NCBI GenBank assembly: GCA_934149275.1
Contig: CAKPEG010000002.1
Coordinates: 62,001 to 126,000, forward strand
Direction: 5' to 3'
From: an uncultured Clostridia bacterium
GTDB lineage: Bacteria > Bacillota > Clostridia > TANB77 > CAG-508
DNA length: 64,000 bases
A model generated the notes under the pieces. It was not told where the DNA came from. It made no database searches and worked only from the letters and a program-made list of their open reading frames with translations. A program made the translations under genes and the position numbers. How positions within the stretch are numbered: position 1 is the stretch's first letter; each line of letters begins with the position of its first letter. Below are positions 53,126 through 60,867 of the stretch, piece by piece.

Positions 53126-53239
53126 TTAGCAACCGCAGTTTCTGTTACCGCCGCAACAACAACAGATTATTATTAAAAGAAGTATTATCCATAAGCAGTC
53201 ATCACCAAATCCGCAACCACAACCTCTGTTCTCTGGCAT
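53126..53239 (-). CDS. 37-residue cysteine-rich single-helix membrane peptide
   Basis: An ATG after AAAGGGGGGAAACAAT opens a 37-codon frame: MPENRGCGCGFGDDCLW, then the hydrophobic IILLLIIICCCCGG and NRNCGC. Nine of 37 residues are Cys, and a ~12-residue hydrophobic stretch suggests a membrane-inserted or tightly cross-linked peptide. Small Gly/Cys-rich hydrophobic peptides of this kind (YjcZ-like in style) are often sporulation or coat associated in Firmicutes; that role is inferred only. The very strong ribosome-binding site supports expression. Convergent with groEL; divergent from mutL. Confidence 0.6.
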   Translation of the reverse strand: MPENRGCGCGFGDDCLWIILLLIIICCCCGGNRNCGC

Positions 53240-53425
53240 ATTGTTTCCCCCCTTTGTAAGTATCAAGGAGCTTAAGCTCTTTTCTAAATCCTTAGTATGT
53301 TATATATTATGATTTTTTAGAAAAAGTGTTACTCAAAAAATGAGTAAAACGTATATACAAAAGGGTTGCTTTAGTGATATAATACGAACTGGTAATAGTA
53401 ATCGTAATAGTTGGAGGATAAATAG

Positions 53426-55798
53426 ATGGGAAATATTGTATTATTAGATGATTTAACAATTAATAAAATTGCAGCAGGTGAAGTTATTGAAAGACCAGCT
53501 TCTGTTGTTAAAGAAATGGTTGAAAATTCAATAGATGCAGGTGCTACAAAAATTACTGTTGAAATAAAAAATGGCGGAATTTCCTTCATAAGAATTTCTG
53601 ATAATGGTAAAGGAATTGCAGAAGATGATATGGAAATTGCTTTTGAAAGACATGCAACTAGCAAAATAAGAGTGGCAGAAGATATTACTAAAGTTACATC
53701 AATGGGGTTTAGAGGTGAGGCTTTAGCAAGTATTGCGGCTATTGCAAATGTTGAAATGGTTTCTAGAACAAAAGATTCAAATATAGGTCATAGAATTGTT
53801 GTTGAGGGTGGAAAAACTTTAGAGCAAGGTGAAACAGGTGCACCTTTAGGGACAACAATTACAGTTAAAAATTTATTTTACAATACTCCTGTTAGATATA
53901 AATTTTTGAAAAAAGATTATACCGAGTCTGGTTATATTGAAGATGCAATTACAAGACTTGCTTTAGTTCACAAAGAGATTGCTTTTAAACTTATAAATAC
54001 TGGAAAAACTGTAATCCAAACAACTGGTAATGATGACGAGAAGAGCGTTATTTATAGCATTTATGGAAAAGATGTTGCAGAAGCAATAATTGAATCTGAT
54101 TATGAATATGAAGGAATTAAAGTTACAGGTGTTGTTGGAAAACCAGAAATCGCAAGATCTAATCGTTCTAATCAATTATTTTTTGTTAATGGACGTTATA
54201 TAAAAGATAAAACTTTAACAGCAGCGGCTGAGCAAGCTTTTAAAGGAATGATTCCAATAAATAAATATGGTTTCTTGATTTTAAATCTTCAAATGGATCC
54301 AGCGTTAGTTGATGTTAATGTTCACCCAGCTAAGTTAGAAGTTCGTTTTGAAGAAGAAAATAAAGTTTTCAAATCAGTATATTATGCAGTAAAGGAAGCT
54401 CTTTCTAAAAAAGAATTAGTTGCAGATGCAGTTGAAGAAAAAACTATTCCAAAACAAGAAATAGCTCAAGAAATTGCGACACCAATTCAAACTACTGTAC
54501 CAATTCAAATTGCAGAATCAGATTCAACTGAGGTGCCAAGTGGAAATTTACAACAAGAAGCTGATGAAGTTGAAAAAACAATAAAGGACGATGAAAAACC
54601 TGAAAAAACTGGCGTTTTTGGATTTTTGAGAAAAAATAAACATTTAGAAAAAGAGCCAGAAGAAAAAGAAAACATGCTAGAAGAAATCTATAAATTTAGA
54701 AAGGGGTTAAAAGAAATTGGAGTAGCCGAAGTTACACCGAATGTGTATACACCAATTATTTCTGAAGAAAAAGATGAATCAGCTCAAGAAGAGATAGCTA
54801 ATGAAGAAGGAACATCTGAACAAGGAGTTCAAGAAGAAACAACAGGAATTTCAGTACCTTCTGAAGAAAAAGTTCAAGAAGCTACTGAAGAATTAATAAA
54901 ACAAAGACAATCAAATGAGATTTTAGAAGAAGCTATAAAAAATAGTAAAGCAGAAAATCCATTAAATAAAGAGTTTGAGAAAGCTTCTGAAACTCCAGAA
55001 AAATTTGATACAATGTATTCAAAAATATTTGGAGATAAAGTAAATTCTTCAGCTCAAATAACAGAATCTAAAGAACTTTCAGAAAATGAGAAAAAGGTAT
55101 TAGATGAAATAAAAAGTACTGTAAGACCTGCCTTTGAAACAGAGGTTTCTGATGAAAACCGTCAAGCGCCTATATCAGAAGAAAATACAGAGCAAATTGA
55201 AGAATTTAAAAATATGGCTGGTAAGAATTATAAATTTATTGGAATTGTATTTTCAACATATATAATTGTAGAAATTGAAAATGAAATGTATATAATAGAT
55301 CAACATGCTGCTCATGAGAGAATTATGTATGAAAAAGTTAAAAAGAATTATTATAGTACAACAGATAAAGATTCTCAATTGATGTTGTTACCAGACATAA
55401 TAAATCTTACTCATAAAGAAGCAGAAACAATTAAAGAGAACTTAGAAATGTTTGGACAAGCTGGATTCACTTTAGAAGCATTTGGTGAGAATACTATAAA
55501 ATTAACAGGTGTTCCAAATATTTGTATGGATATGAATACTAAGCAATTGTTCCTTGATTTGCTTGATGAGGTTGATAATTATTCAAGAACTGATCGTCAA
55601 GATAAAGAGGAGAGGTTTATTGCTACTATTGCTTGTAAGTCTGCAGTTAAGGCTAATATGAAACTTACTGAAAAAGAGGTCGATAAGCTTATGGAGAGGT
55701 TGCTTGCTCTTCCAAATCCATTTACTTGTCCTCATGGTAGACCTACTGCAATTAGGATGAGTAGATATGATATAGAGCGTAAGTTCGCTAGGAAATAA
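53426..55798 (+). CDS. mutL: DNA mismatch repair protein MutL
   Basis: Mismatch-repair ATPase with latent endonuclease. The 790-residue product has the GHKL ATPase part (IAAGEVIERPASVVKEMVENSIDAGATKITVEI, DNGKGI, TSMGFRGEALASIAAIANVEM, VNVHPAKLEVRF), then an unusually long acidic Glu/Ser/Gln-rich linker (about residues 335-590) and the C-terminal dimer/endonuclease domain with DQHAAHERIMYEK, ACKSAVKANMKLTEKEVDKLM and FTCPHGRPTAIRM. The nuclease motifs show it is the endonuclease type. mutS is not upstream; the 'TTGGAGGATAAATAG' site precedes the ATG. Confidence 0.95.
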   Translation: MGNIVLLDDLTINKIAAGEVIERPASVVKEMVENSIDAGATKITVEIKNGGISFIRISDNGKGIAEDDMEIAFERHATSKIRVAEDITKVTSMGFRGEALASIAAIANVEMVSRTKDSNIGHRIVVEGGKTLEQGETGAPLGTTITVKNLFYNTPVRYKFLKKDYTESGYIEDAITRLALVHKEIAFKLINTGKTVIQTTGNDDEKSVIYSIYGKDVAEAIIESDYEYEGIKVTGVVGKPEIARSNRSNQLFFVNGRYIKDKTLTAAAEQAFKGMIPINKYGFLILNLQMDPALVDVNVHPAKLEVRFEEENKVFKSVYYAVKEALSKKELVADAVEEKTIPKQEIAQEIATPIQTTVPIQIAESDSTEVPSGNLQQEADEVEKTIKDDEKPEKTGVFGFLRKNKHLEKEPEEKENMLEEIYKFRKGLKEIGVAEVTPNVYTPIISEEKDESAQEEIANEEGTSEQGVQEETTGISVPSEEKVQEATEELIKQRQSNEILEEAIKNSKAENPLNKEFEKASETPEKFDTMYSKIFGDKVNSSAQITESKELSENEKKVLDEIKSTVRPAFETEVSDENRQAPISEENTEQIEEFKNMAGKNYKFIGIVFSTYIIVEIENEMYIIDQHAAHERIMYEKVKKNYYSTTDKDSQLMLLPDIINLTHKEAETIKENLEMFGQAGFTLEAFGENTIKLTGVPNICMDMNTKQLFLDLLDEVDNYSRTDRQDKEERFIATIACKSAVKANMKLTEKEVDKLMERLLALPNPFTCPHGRPTAIRMSRYDIERKFARK

Positions 55799-55936
55799 GA
55801 TTTTGAAAAGTATTATGTATCTTGCGGTGTTAAAATAATTTTGAAAAATGTTTTAACGTACTTATGTATGTTCCGGTATTTAAAAAATCATTTTGCCTTG
55901 CAATATGCATAATCTTTTCAAAAATAATGCATATTT

Positions 55937-56096
55937 GAGTGAATTTATATTAATTTTTTCACACCTTTCTGTCGCATTCCTTAATTTCAAAATAAAAATT
56001 GCATTTTTATTTGAAACGGGTAGAATGCTTCAATCGAACTCACTTCGTTCGTTTGGTCCCTGCGCGGTGATTCAAAAATTTAATATAAATTCATTC
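55937..56096 (-). repeat. Family A element, copy 4
   Basis: Arms GAGTGAATTTATATTAA (55937-55953) and TTAATATAAATTCATTC (56080-56096) pair with one mismatch. Core TTTTTTCACACCTTTCTGTC, GGTAGAATGCTTCAATCG and GTCCCTGCGCGGTGATTCAA as in copy 1. Inner hairpin TTTCAAAATAAAAAT-TGC-ATTTTTATTTGAAA. It ends 22 bp before the miaA start. The 55799-55936 stretch upstream is AT-rich and shows two loosely repeated TACTTATGTAT-like segments, no gene. Confidence 0.82.
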
Positions 56097-56118
56097 AGAT
56101 AAAAAAGGAAAGGTTTTT

Positions 56119-57039
56119 ATGGAGAAAGTTATTGTAATAGCGGGGCCAACAGCTTCTGGTAAAACTGCTTTGGCTGTTGAACTTGCAAAGAAAATTAATG
56201 GTGAAGTTATTTCTTGTGATTCAATGCAGATTTATAAGGATATGAGTATTGGAACTGCTAAGCCAACTGTTGAAGAAATGGATGGGGTTCCACATTATTT
56301 AATAGATTTTGTTTTTCCTGATGAGAGATATTCTGTTGCAGATTTTAAAAGAGATGCTGAGGAGAAAATAGAATATGTTCTAAGTAAAGGTAAGGTTCCT
56401 ATATTATGTGGTGGAACAGGTTTATATATAGATACTTTAGTTTTTGGAATTGATTATCCTGAAGTTGAACTTGATCAAGAATATAGAGATGAGTTAATGA
56501 AGAAGGCTGAATCAGATGAAGGATTGAATGAACTTTATGATGAGGCTAAAAGCATTGATCCAGAAGCTATGGAGAAAATTAGCGAAAATGATAAAAAAAG
56601 AATTACTAGAGTGCTTGAACTATATAAGGCAACTGGGAAAACCAAAACAGAATTAGAGAAAATTTCTAGAAGTAATGGTGTGAAGTATGATTATAGAGTT
56701 TTTGCAATCGATATGGATAGAGAAAAATTGTATGATAGAATCAACAGAAGAGTTGATATAATGATAGAGCAAGGACTAATAGAGGAAGTTAGAAATGTTG
56801 TAGAAAAGTATGATAAGTTTCCAACTGCAATGCAGGGATTAGGATATAAAGAGGTTGTTGAATATTTTGATGGAAAACTTACTAAACAAGAAATGATTGA
56901 TAAAATAAAACAGGAAACAAGAAGATATGCTAAAAGACAACTTACATGGTTTAGAAAAAATAAGAACATTGTTTGGATAGATGGGCTTGATGATAGAAAT
57001 AAGAACATTGATTTAATTATAAGCAATGTTAATATGTGA
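56119..57039 (+). CDS. miaA: tRNA dimethylallyltransferase MiaA
   Basis: Adds a dimethylallyl group to A37 of tRNAs reading U-starting codons. The 306-residue product has the P-loop VIAGPTASGKTALAVELAKK, SCDSMQIYKDMSIGTAKPT (substrate loop), VPHYLIDFVFPDERYSVADFKRDAE, CGGTGLYIDTLVFG and the C-terminal YAKRQLTWFRKNKNIVWID. mutL-miaA is the normal Firmicute neighbourhood, here with a family A repeat inserted between them. AAAGGAAAGG precedes the ATG. It overlaps the next gene's open frame. Confidence 0.97.
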   Translation: MEKVIVIAGPTASGKTALAVELAKKINGEVISCDSMQIYKDMSIGTAKPTVEEMDGVPHYLIDFVFPDERYSVADFKRDAEEKIEYVLSKGKVPILCGGTGLYIDTLVFGIDYPEVELDQEYRDELMKKAESDEGLNELYDEAKSIDPEAMEKISENDKKRITRVLELYKATGKTKTELEKISRSNGVKYDYRVFAIDMDREKLYDRINRRVDIMIEQGLIEEVRNVVEKYDKFPTAMQGLGYKEVVEYFDGKLTKQEMIDKIKQETRRYAKRQLTWFRKNKNIVWIDGLDDRNKNIDLIISNVNM

Positions 57040-57053
57040 AGGGTGGTTTGAAA

Positions 57054-58289
57054 TTGGACGAACAAAAGAAAACTTCTAAAAATATATTACCTAGAATAAT
57101 TGCTGTTCTTGCTGTAGTTATATTAATTGTTTATTTAATTTATAATACAGTAAGGCTTGTAACTAGTCCAGCAGATACGTTTGTTGTTGAAAATGGTACA
57201 CTTGATTCTGCTGAAACTGTTGATGCAGTTGTTATTAGAGATGAGCAAGTTTTGCAAGGAAAAAATTATATGAATGGTATGGAAAAGGTTATTGCAGAAG
57301 GAAAAAGAGCAGCAAAGGGTGAAGCTATTTTTAGATACTATGTTAATGGTGAAGATACAATAAAAAAAGAAATAGAAGATTTGGATAAAAAAATAGCTGA
57401 AGCTCAAAAGAGCGAGAATTCGCCATATCCTACAGATGTACAAGTTTTAAAGAATAGGATAAAGTCTCTTGAAGAAAAAATTTATGAAACTAATAATATA
57501 GAAGAGGTTGAAAATTATAAAAAAGAAATAGAGGAGTGCACACTTAAAATTTCTACAATTATAGGGGATTTAAGTCCGGCTGGTTCATATATAAAAGATC
57601 TTATCAATCAAAAAAATGCATATTTGAAAAAAATTACTGAAGGAGCAGAAGAAATTAAAACAACAGAGAGTGGAACTGTTTCATACAGAGTTGATAATTT
57701 AGAATCAATTTTAACTACTTCTGATTTTAACTATTTAAATAAGAAATTTTTAGATGATTTAGATTTAAAAAGTGGAGAGTTGATTGAATCAAGCAGTGAA
57801 AAGGGAAAAGTTATTACTCAATTTTATTGCTATTTGGCAATTGAAATGAATTCTGAATCTGCAATGAATGCTAAAGTTGGTGATAAAGTTAAAATTAGAT
57901 ATGATGTTGATAGTTCAATTACTTCTGAAATAGTTCAAATTAATGAAGAAGATGGATCTAGAGTAATTATTTTTAAGATAAAAGATTTACCAGAGAAAAT
58001 GATTAATTATAGAAAAATTTCTGTTGATGTTATTTGGTGGGAATATTCTGGATTGAAAATACCTAATTCTGCAATTATAACAGAAGGTGATAAATCTTTT
58101 GTTGAAAGAAATAGAGCAGGATATAATGCTAAGGTATTAGTGAAAATATTAAAACAAAATGATGCATATGCTATAGTTGATAACTATACAACTCAGGAAT
58201 TACAAGAGTTAGGGTATTCATATGACGAGATAAAAAATATATATAGTATAAAGCAATATGACAAAATAGTGATAAAGACTAAAGAATAA
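57054..58289 (+). CDS. HlyD-like membrane-anchored periplasmic-adaptor-type protein
   Basis: The 411-residue product has a short cytosolic N-terminus, one membrane helix (ILPRIIAVLAVVILIVYLIYNTV), a biotinyl-lipoyl-like half (AVVIRDEQVLQGKNYMNGMEKVIAEGKRAAKGEAIFRYY), a helical hairpin (residues ~105-180), the second lipoyl half (KTTESGTVSYRVDNLE) and beta-barrel sequence with AMNAKVGDKVKIRYDVDSSITSEIVQI. Such proteins occur next to sepF in many Clostridia, without a transporter. The start is uncertain: TTG 57054 is eight bases after GGGTGG; GTG 57036 overlaps the miaA stop. A role linked to the envelope or division is inferred from position. Confidence 0.75.
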   Translation: MDEQKKTSKNILPRIIAVLAVVILIVYLIYNTVRLVTSPADTFVVENGTLDSAETVDAVVIRDEQVLQGKNYMNGMEKVIAEGKRAAKGEAIFRYYVNGEDTIKKEIEDLDKKIAEAQKSENSPYPTDVQVLKNRIKSLEEKIYETNNIEEVENYKKEIEECTLKISTIIGDLSPAGSYIKDLINQKNAYLKKITEGAEEIKTTESGTVSYRVDNLESILTTSDFNYLNKKFLDDLDLKSGELIESSSEKGKVITQFYCYLAIEMNSESAMNAKVGDKVKIRYDVDSSITSEIVQINEEDGSRVIIFKIKDLPEKMINYRKISVDVIWWEYSGLKIPNSAIITEGDKSFVERNRAGYNAKVLVKILKQNDAYAIVDNYTTQELQELGYSYDEIKNIYSIKQYDKIVIKTKE

Positions 58290-58290
58290 T

Positions 58291-58318
58291 ATTACAATAG
58301 TATTACAATAATATTAAT
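58291..58318 (-). promoter_or_regulatory. WalR (YycF)-type direct-repeat box upstream of sepF
   Basis: ATTACA at 58291 and 58302 are 11 bp apart with a 5-bp spacer; on the minus strand this is TGTAAT-N5-TGTAAT, a full match to TGTWAH-N5-TGTWAH. ATTAAT at 58313 keeps the same phase with one mismatch. The box ends about 37 bp before the sepF -35 element. Regulation by WalR is inference. Confidence 0.5.
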
Positions 58319-58344
58319 TTTGTATAACAAACCTTTTTTAGTTC

Positions 58345-58373
58345 TTGACAGATTAATAAAAAAGAAGGATACT
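58345..58373 (+). promoter_or_regulatory. Promoter of sepF-divIVA
   Basis: Consensus TTGACA at 58345, a 17-bp spacer and GATACT at 58368 (4 of 6), about 47 bp before sepF. Confidence 0.6.
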
Positions 58374-58419
58374 ATATGCAGTAATTAAAATTTTGTAGAT
58401 AATTTTGGGAGGAAATTAG

Positions 58420-58899
58420 ATGGCTAATGCAGTTGTAAATAAAATATTAGATTTGTTAGGAGTAGATAACGGAGAAGCAGAAGAGAATGAAGAAATGTTA
58501 GATAATGAGTATTCTTATTCATATGAACCAGATGAAGAAGCTCAAGAAGATGAAGATAGAGGATTATTTAGAAATAGAAAAGGTAGTAAAGTTGTTAATA
58601 TGGCTCAACAACAAATAAAAATGAAAATTGCTAAGCCAACAGCTTTTGAGCAAGCAGAAGATATATGTATTTTATTAAGAGAAAAAAATGCAATTGTTGT
58701 AAATTTGGAATATGTAAATAAAGATGTTGCAAGAAGAATTTTAGATGTTATAAGTGGAGCTGTTAAAGTTTTAGATGGACATTTTGAAAAAGTTTCTAAT
58801 TCAATATTCATTGTTGCACCCTTTAATTATGATATAGTTAACGATATGACAAGAGAGGAAATTAAAAATAAACTTTCTGTTTCATGGCTAAATAAATAA
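58420..58899 (+). CDS. sepF: Cell division protein SepF
   Basis: FtsZ-binding protein that organises Z-ring bundles and anchors them to the membrane. The 159-residue product has an N-terminal amphipathic helix (MANAVVNKILDLLGV), an acidic Glu-rich linker (residues 19-45), and the SepF domain MKIAKPTAFEQAEDICILLREKNAIVVNLEYVNKDVARRILDVISGAVKVLDGHFEKVSNSIFIVAPFNYDI. GGGAGGAAATTAG precedes the ATG. divIVA follows after 15 bp. Together with ftsA-ftsZ it shares the WalR-type box. Confidence 0.96.
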   Translation: MANAVVNKILDLLGVDNGEAEENEEMLDNEYSYSYEPDEEAQEDEDRGLFRNRKGSKVVNMAQQQIKMKIAKPTAFEQAEDICILLREKNAIVVNLEYVNKDVARRILDVISGAVKVLDGHFEKVSNSIFIVAPFNYDIVNDMTREEIKNKLSVSWLNK

Positions 58900-58914
58900 A
58901 ATAGGAGGATTACT

Positions 58915-59364
58915 ATGCTTACACCACTAGACATTGAAAACAAAAAATTTCAAAAACAAATGATGAATGGTTATAATGTAGATGAAGTTGATGATTTTTT
59001 GGATGAAATTACTGTTGATTATGAAAAGCTATATAAAGATAATACAGAACTTCGTGCAGAAATAGAAAGATCTAAGAGTGACCTTGAGAAATATAAGAAT
59101 ATTGAGCAAACATTACAAAATACGTTAGTAATGGCTCAAAAAACAGCTGATGATATTAAGAATAATGCACAAGATGAGGCTGATAATATTATAAAAAATG
59201 CTAGATCTAAGATGCAAGAGTCTGTTGATGAATTGACAAAAGAATCTGAAACAAGAAAAAGAGAGTTTGCTGAAACTAAAAAGCAATTTGATATTTATAG
59301 AGCTAAAATGGAAGCTTTATTAATTTCACAACTTGAATTGTTGAAAGATATGAAAGAAGATTAA
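58915..59364 (+). CDS. divIVA: Septum/pole protein DivIVA
   Basis: Coiled-coil protein that recognises curved membrane at septa and poles. The 149-residue product begins MLTPLDIENKKFQKQMMNGYNVDEVDDFLDEITVDYEKLYKDN, the conserved N-terminal lipid-binding domain (with the Phe/Lys loop), followed by a long coiled coil (residues ~45-145). AGGAGG precedes the ATG. It ends the sepF-divIVA operon at a terminator. The first 43 residues are diagnostic; coiled-coil paralogues such as GpsB are shorter. Confidence 0.94.
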   Translation: MLTPLDIENKKFQKQMMNGYNVDEVDDFLDEITVDYEKLYKDNTELRAEIERSKSDLEKYKNIEQTLQNTLVMAQKTADDIKNNAQDEADNIIKNARSKMQESVDELTKESETRKREFAETKKQFDIYRAKMEALLISQLELLKDMKED

Positions 59365-59382
59365 CAAAAGATAAATATTTTT

Positions 59383-59409
59383 GGGGTTGATTTGTCAACC
59401 CTTTTTTTC
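59383..59409 (+). terminator. Terminator after divIVA
   Basis: GGGTTGA pairs with TCAACCC around TTTG, followed by a 7-T tract. Confidence 0.88.
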
Positions 59410-59464
59410 GACTTTGTGAATAAATCAGAAATATATAAAATGGATGTTTGCTTAGAAAAACCAT

Positions 59465-59492
59465 ATTACAAAAGGATTAAACAAATGTTACA
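59465..59492 (-). promoter_or_regulatory. Degenerate WalR-type repeat upstream of rsmD
   Basis: ATTACA at 59465, ATTAAA at 59476 and GTTACA at 59487 are again spaced by exactly 11 bp; the 11-mers ATTACAAAAGG and GTTACAAAGTT resemble the ftsA repeats. The middle unit has one mismatch to ATTACA. The array ends 34 bp before the rsmD -35 element. In AT-rich DNA chance is a real possibility. Confidence 0.3.
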
Positions 59493-59526
59493 AAGTTAAT
59501 TATTCTTTACATTTGTGTTAATATTA

Positions 59527-59554
59527 TTGACTTATTATATATTTAAAATAAAAT
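59527..59554 (+). promoter_or_regulatory. Promoter of rsmD
   Basis: TTGACT at 59527, a 16-bp spacer and TAAAAT at 59549, about 32 bp before the start codon. Confidence 0.55.
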
Positions 59555-59586
59555 ATACGTATAGGATTGTCGAGGTTTAATTATAG

Positions 59587-60144
59587 ATGAGAATTATTAG
59601 TGGAACAGCTCGAGGAACGAAACTTTATACATTAGACGGAATGAATACTAGACCTACACTTGATAGAGTTAAAGAACCTTTATTTAATATAATTAATTTT
59701 GATTTAGAGGATGCTATTGTTTTAGACTTGTTTGCTGGATCTGGAGCATTAGGATTAGAAGCAATAAGTAGAGGCGCTAAAAAAGCTTTTTTCTGTGAAA
59801 AGAATAGAGAAGCTGCTTTAGTTGTTGAAAGAAATATTGAGAAAACAAAGTTTAAGGATAAAGCAATTTTGATAAAAACTGATTTTGAAAATGCAATAAT
59901 GCAAATTAAAAATCAAAAGGTAAAAATAGATGTTGTGTTTATTGATCCACCATATAAAACTGATTTTGTAAAAAAATCAATAGATGCTTTGTTGAGTTCA
60001 GGAATATTAAATGAGGATTTTATTATTATAGTTGAAACTGATGAACCAGATAGAATTTTAGATGAGATAAAAAATATTGATATAAATATTTATGATACCA
60101 GAAAATATGGACGTGTAAGTTTATTATTTTTGAATCGTAAATAG
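59587..60144 (+). CDS. rsmD: 16S rRNA (guanine966-N2)-methyltransferase RsmD
   Basis: SAM-dependent methyltransferase acting on assembled 30S subunits. The 185-residue product has MRIISGTARGTKL, TRPTLDRVKEPLFNII, the SAM site VLDLFAGSGALGLEAISRGAKKAFFCEKN and the catalytic motif IDPPYKTDFVKKSIDALL, ending YGRVSLLFLNRK. ATCGAGGTTTAATTAT precedes the ATG. Downstream is a coiled-coil gene often linked to rsmD in Clostridia. Confidence 0.97.
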   Translation: MRIISGTARGTKLYTLDGMNTRPTLDRVKEPLFNIINFDLEDAIVLDLFAGSGALGLEAISRGAKKAFFCEKNREAALVVERNIEKTKFKDKAILIKTDFENAIMQIKNQKVKIDVVFIDPPYKTDFVKKSIDALLSSGILNEDFIIIVETDEPDRILDEIKNIDINIYDTRKYGRVSLLFLNRK

Positions 60145-60189
60145 AAGCTTTTTGATCAATATAAACATTAGGAAGGAATGAGTTTAGAG

Positions 60190-60669
60190 ATGGAGATATT
60201 TACTCTTTTAGAAACAATTGAAGATTTGCTTGAAAATAGTAAAAAGGTACCGTTTTCAAATAAAAGTATTGTTGACAAAGATGAAATTTTAGATGTTATA
60301 AAAGAGATTAGACTTAAGTTGCCTGATGACTTAAAACAAGCTAAATGGGTTAAGGAAGAGCGTACTAGAATAATTCAAGAAGCTAAAAAAGAAGGCGAAG
60401 ATATTGTAAAAGAAGCTGAGAATAGAATTATTGCAATGATTGATGAACATGAGATTACTAGAAAGGCTTATGAGGAAAAACAAAAGATTATTGAATCAGC
60501 TAATGATATGGCAAGAGAGATGTCTGAGGGCACTAAGGAATATGCTGATAATATTTTGGCTGAGGTTGAAGATACAATGGCAACGTTGATGGGAAATATG
60601 GAGGCAGCTCAAGCAACAGTTAATAGTGCTTTAGCTACAATAAAAAATAATAGAAACGAATTAAAATAG
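60190..60669 (+). CDS. Coiled-coil protein (V-ATPase subunit H/DivIVA-like annotation)
   Basis: The 159-residue product is one long amphipathic helix/coiled coil (residues ~45-160) with Ala/Glu/Lys-rich heptads (RTRIIQEAKKEGEDIVKEAENRIIAMIDEHEITRKAYEEKQKIIESANDMAREM) after a ~35-residue N-terminal segment. Homologous-looking proteins behind rsmD are labelled ATPase or V-type ATPase subunit because of the coiled coil alone; no ATPase motif is visible here. The ATG at 60178 is one base from AAGGA and unlikely; 60190 is chosen. Role unknown. Confidence 0.75.
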   Translation: MEIFTLLETIEDLLENSKKVPFSNKSIVDKDEILDVIKEIRLKLPDDLKQAKWVKEERTRIIQEAKKEGEDIVKEAENRIIAMIDEHEITRKAYEEKQKIIESANDMAREMSEGTKEYADNILAEVEDTMATLMGNMEAAQATVNSALATIKNNRNELK

Positions 60670-60682
60670 ATTTTTGAAATGA

Positions 60683-60778
60683 GATGAATCCAAAATGTTA
60701 GATAAAATGTTTAACATATTGAAGTGAACCAAAAATTGTTAGACAAAATTTGTTTAATAAGGAGGGTTCATTTTTTTT
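60683..60778 (+). repeat. Tandem ~40-bp repeat, possible insertion-sequence end remnant
   Basis: GATGAATCCAAAATGTTAGA at 60683 and GTGAACCAAAAATTGTTAGA at 60724 are imperfect direct repeats (continuing TAAAATGTTTAACATA / CAAAATTTGTTTAATAA). GTGAACC near 60724 pairs with GGGTTCA at 60764-60770, followed by eight Ts, so the second unit can act as a terminator. The TGAACC...TTAGACA wording resembles ends of IS3/IS150-type elements, but no transposase is nearby. Confidence 0.4.
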
Positions 60779-60867
60779 GCATTAATTTTAAAAAAAAGAT
60801 GTTATTTTTTATTTGTTTTGATATAATATTATCGATTTATTTAATATTACGATAGGAGGATTTTGCG

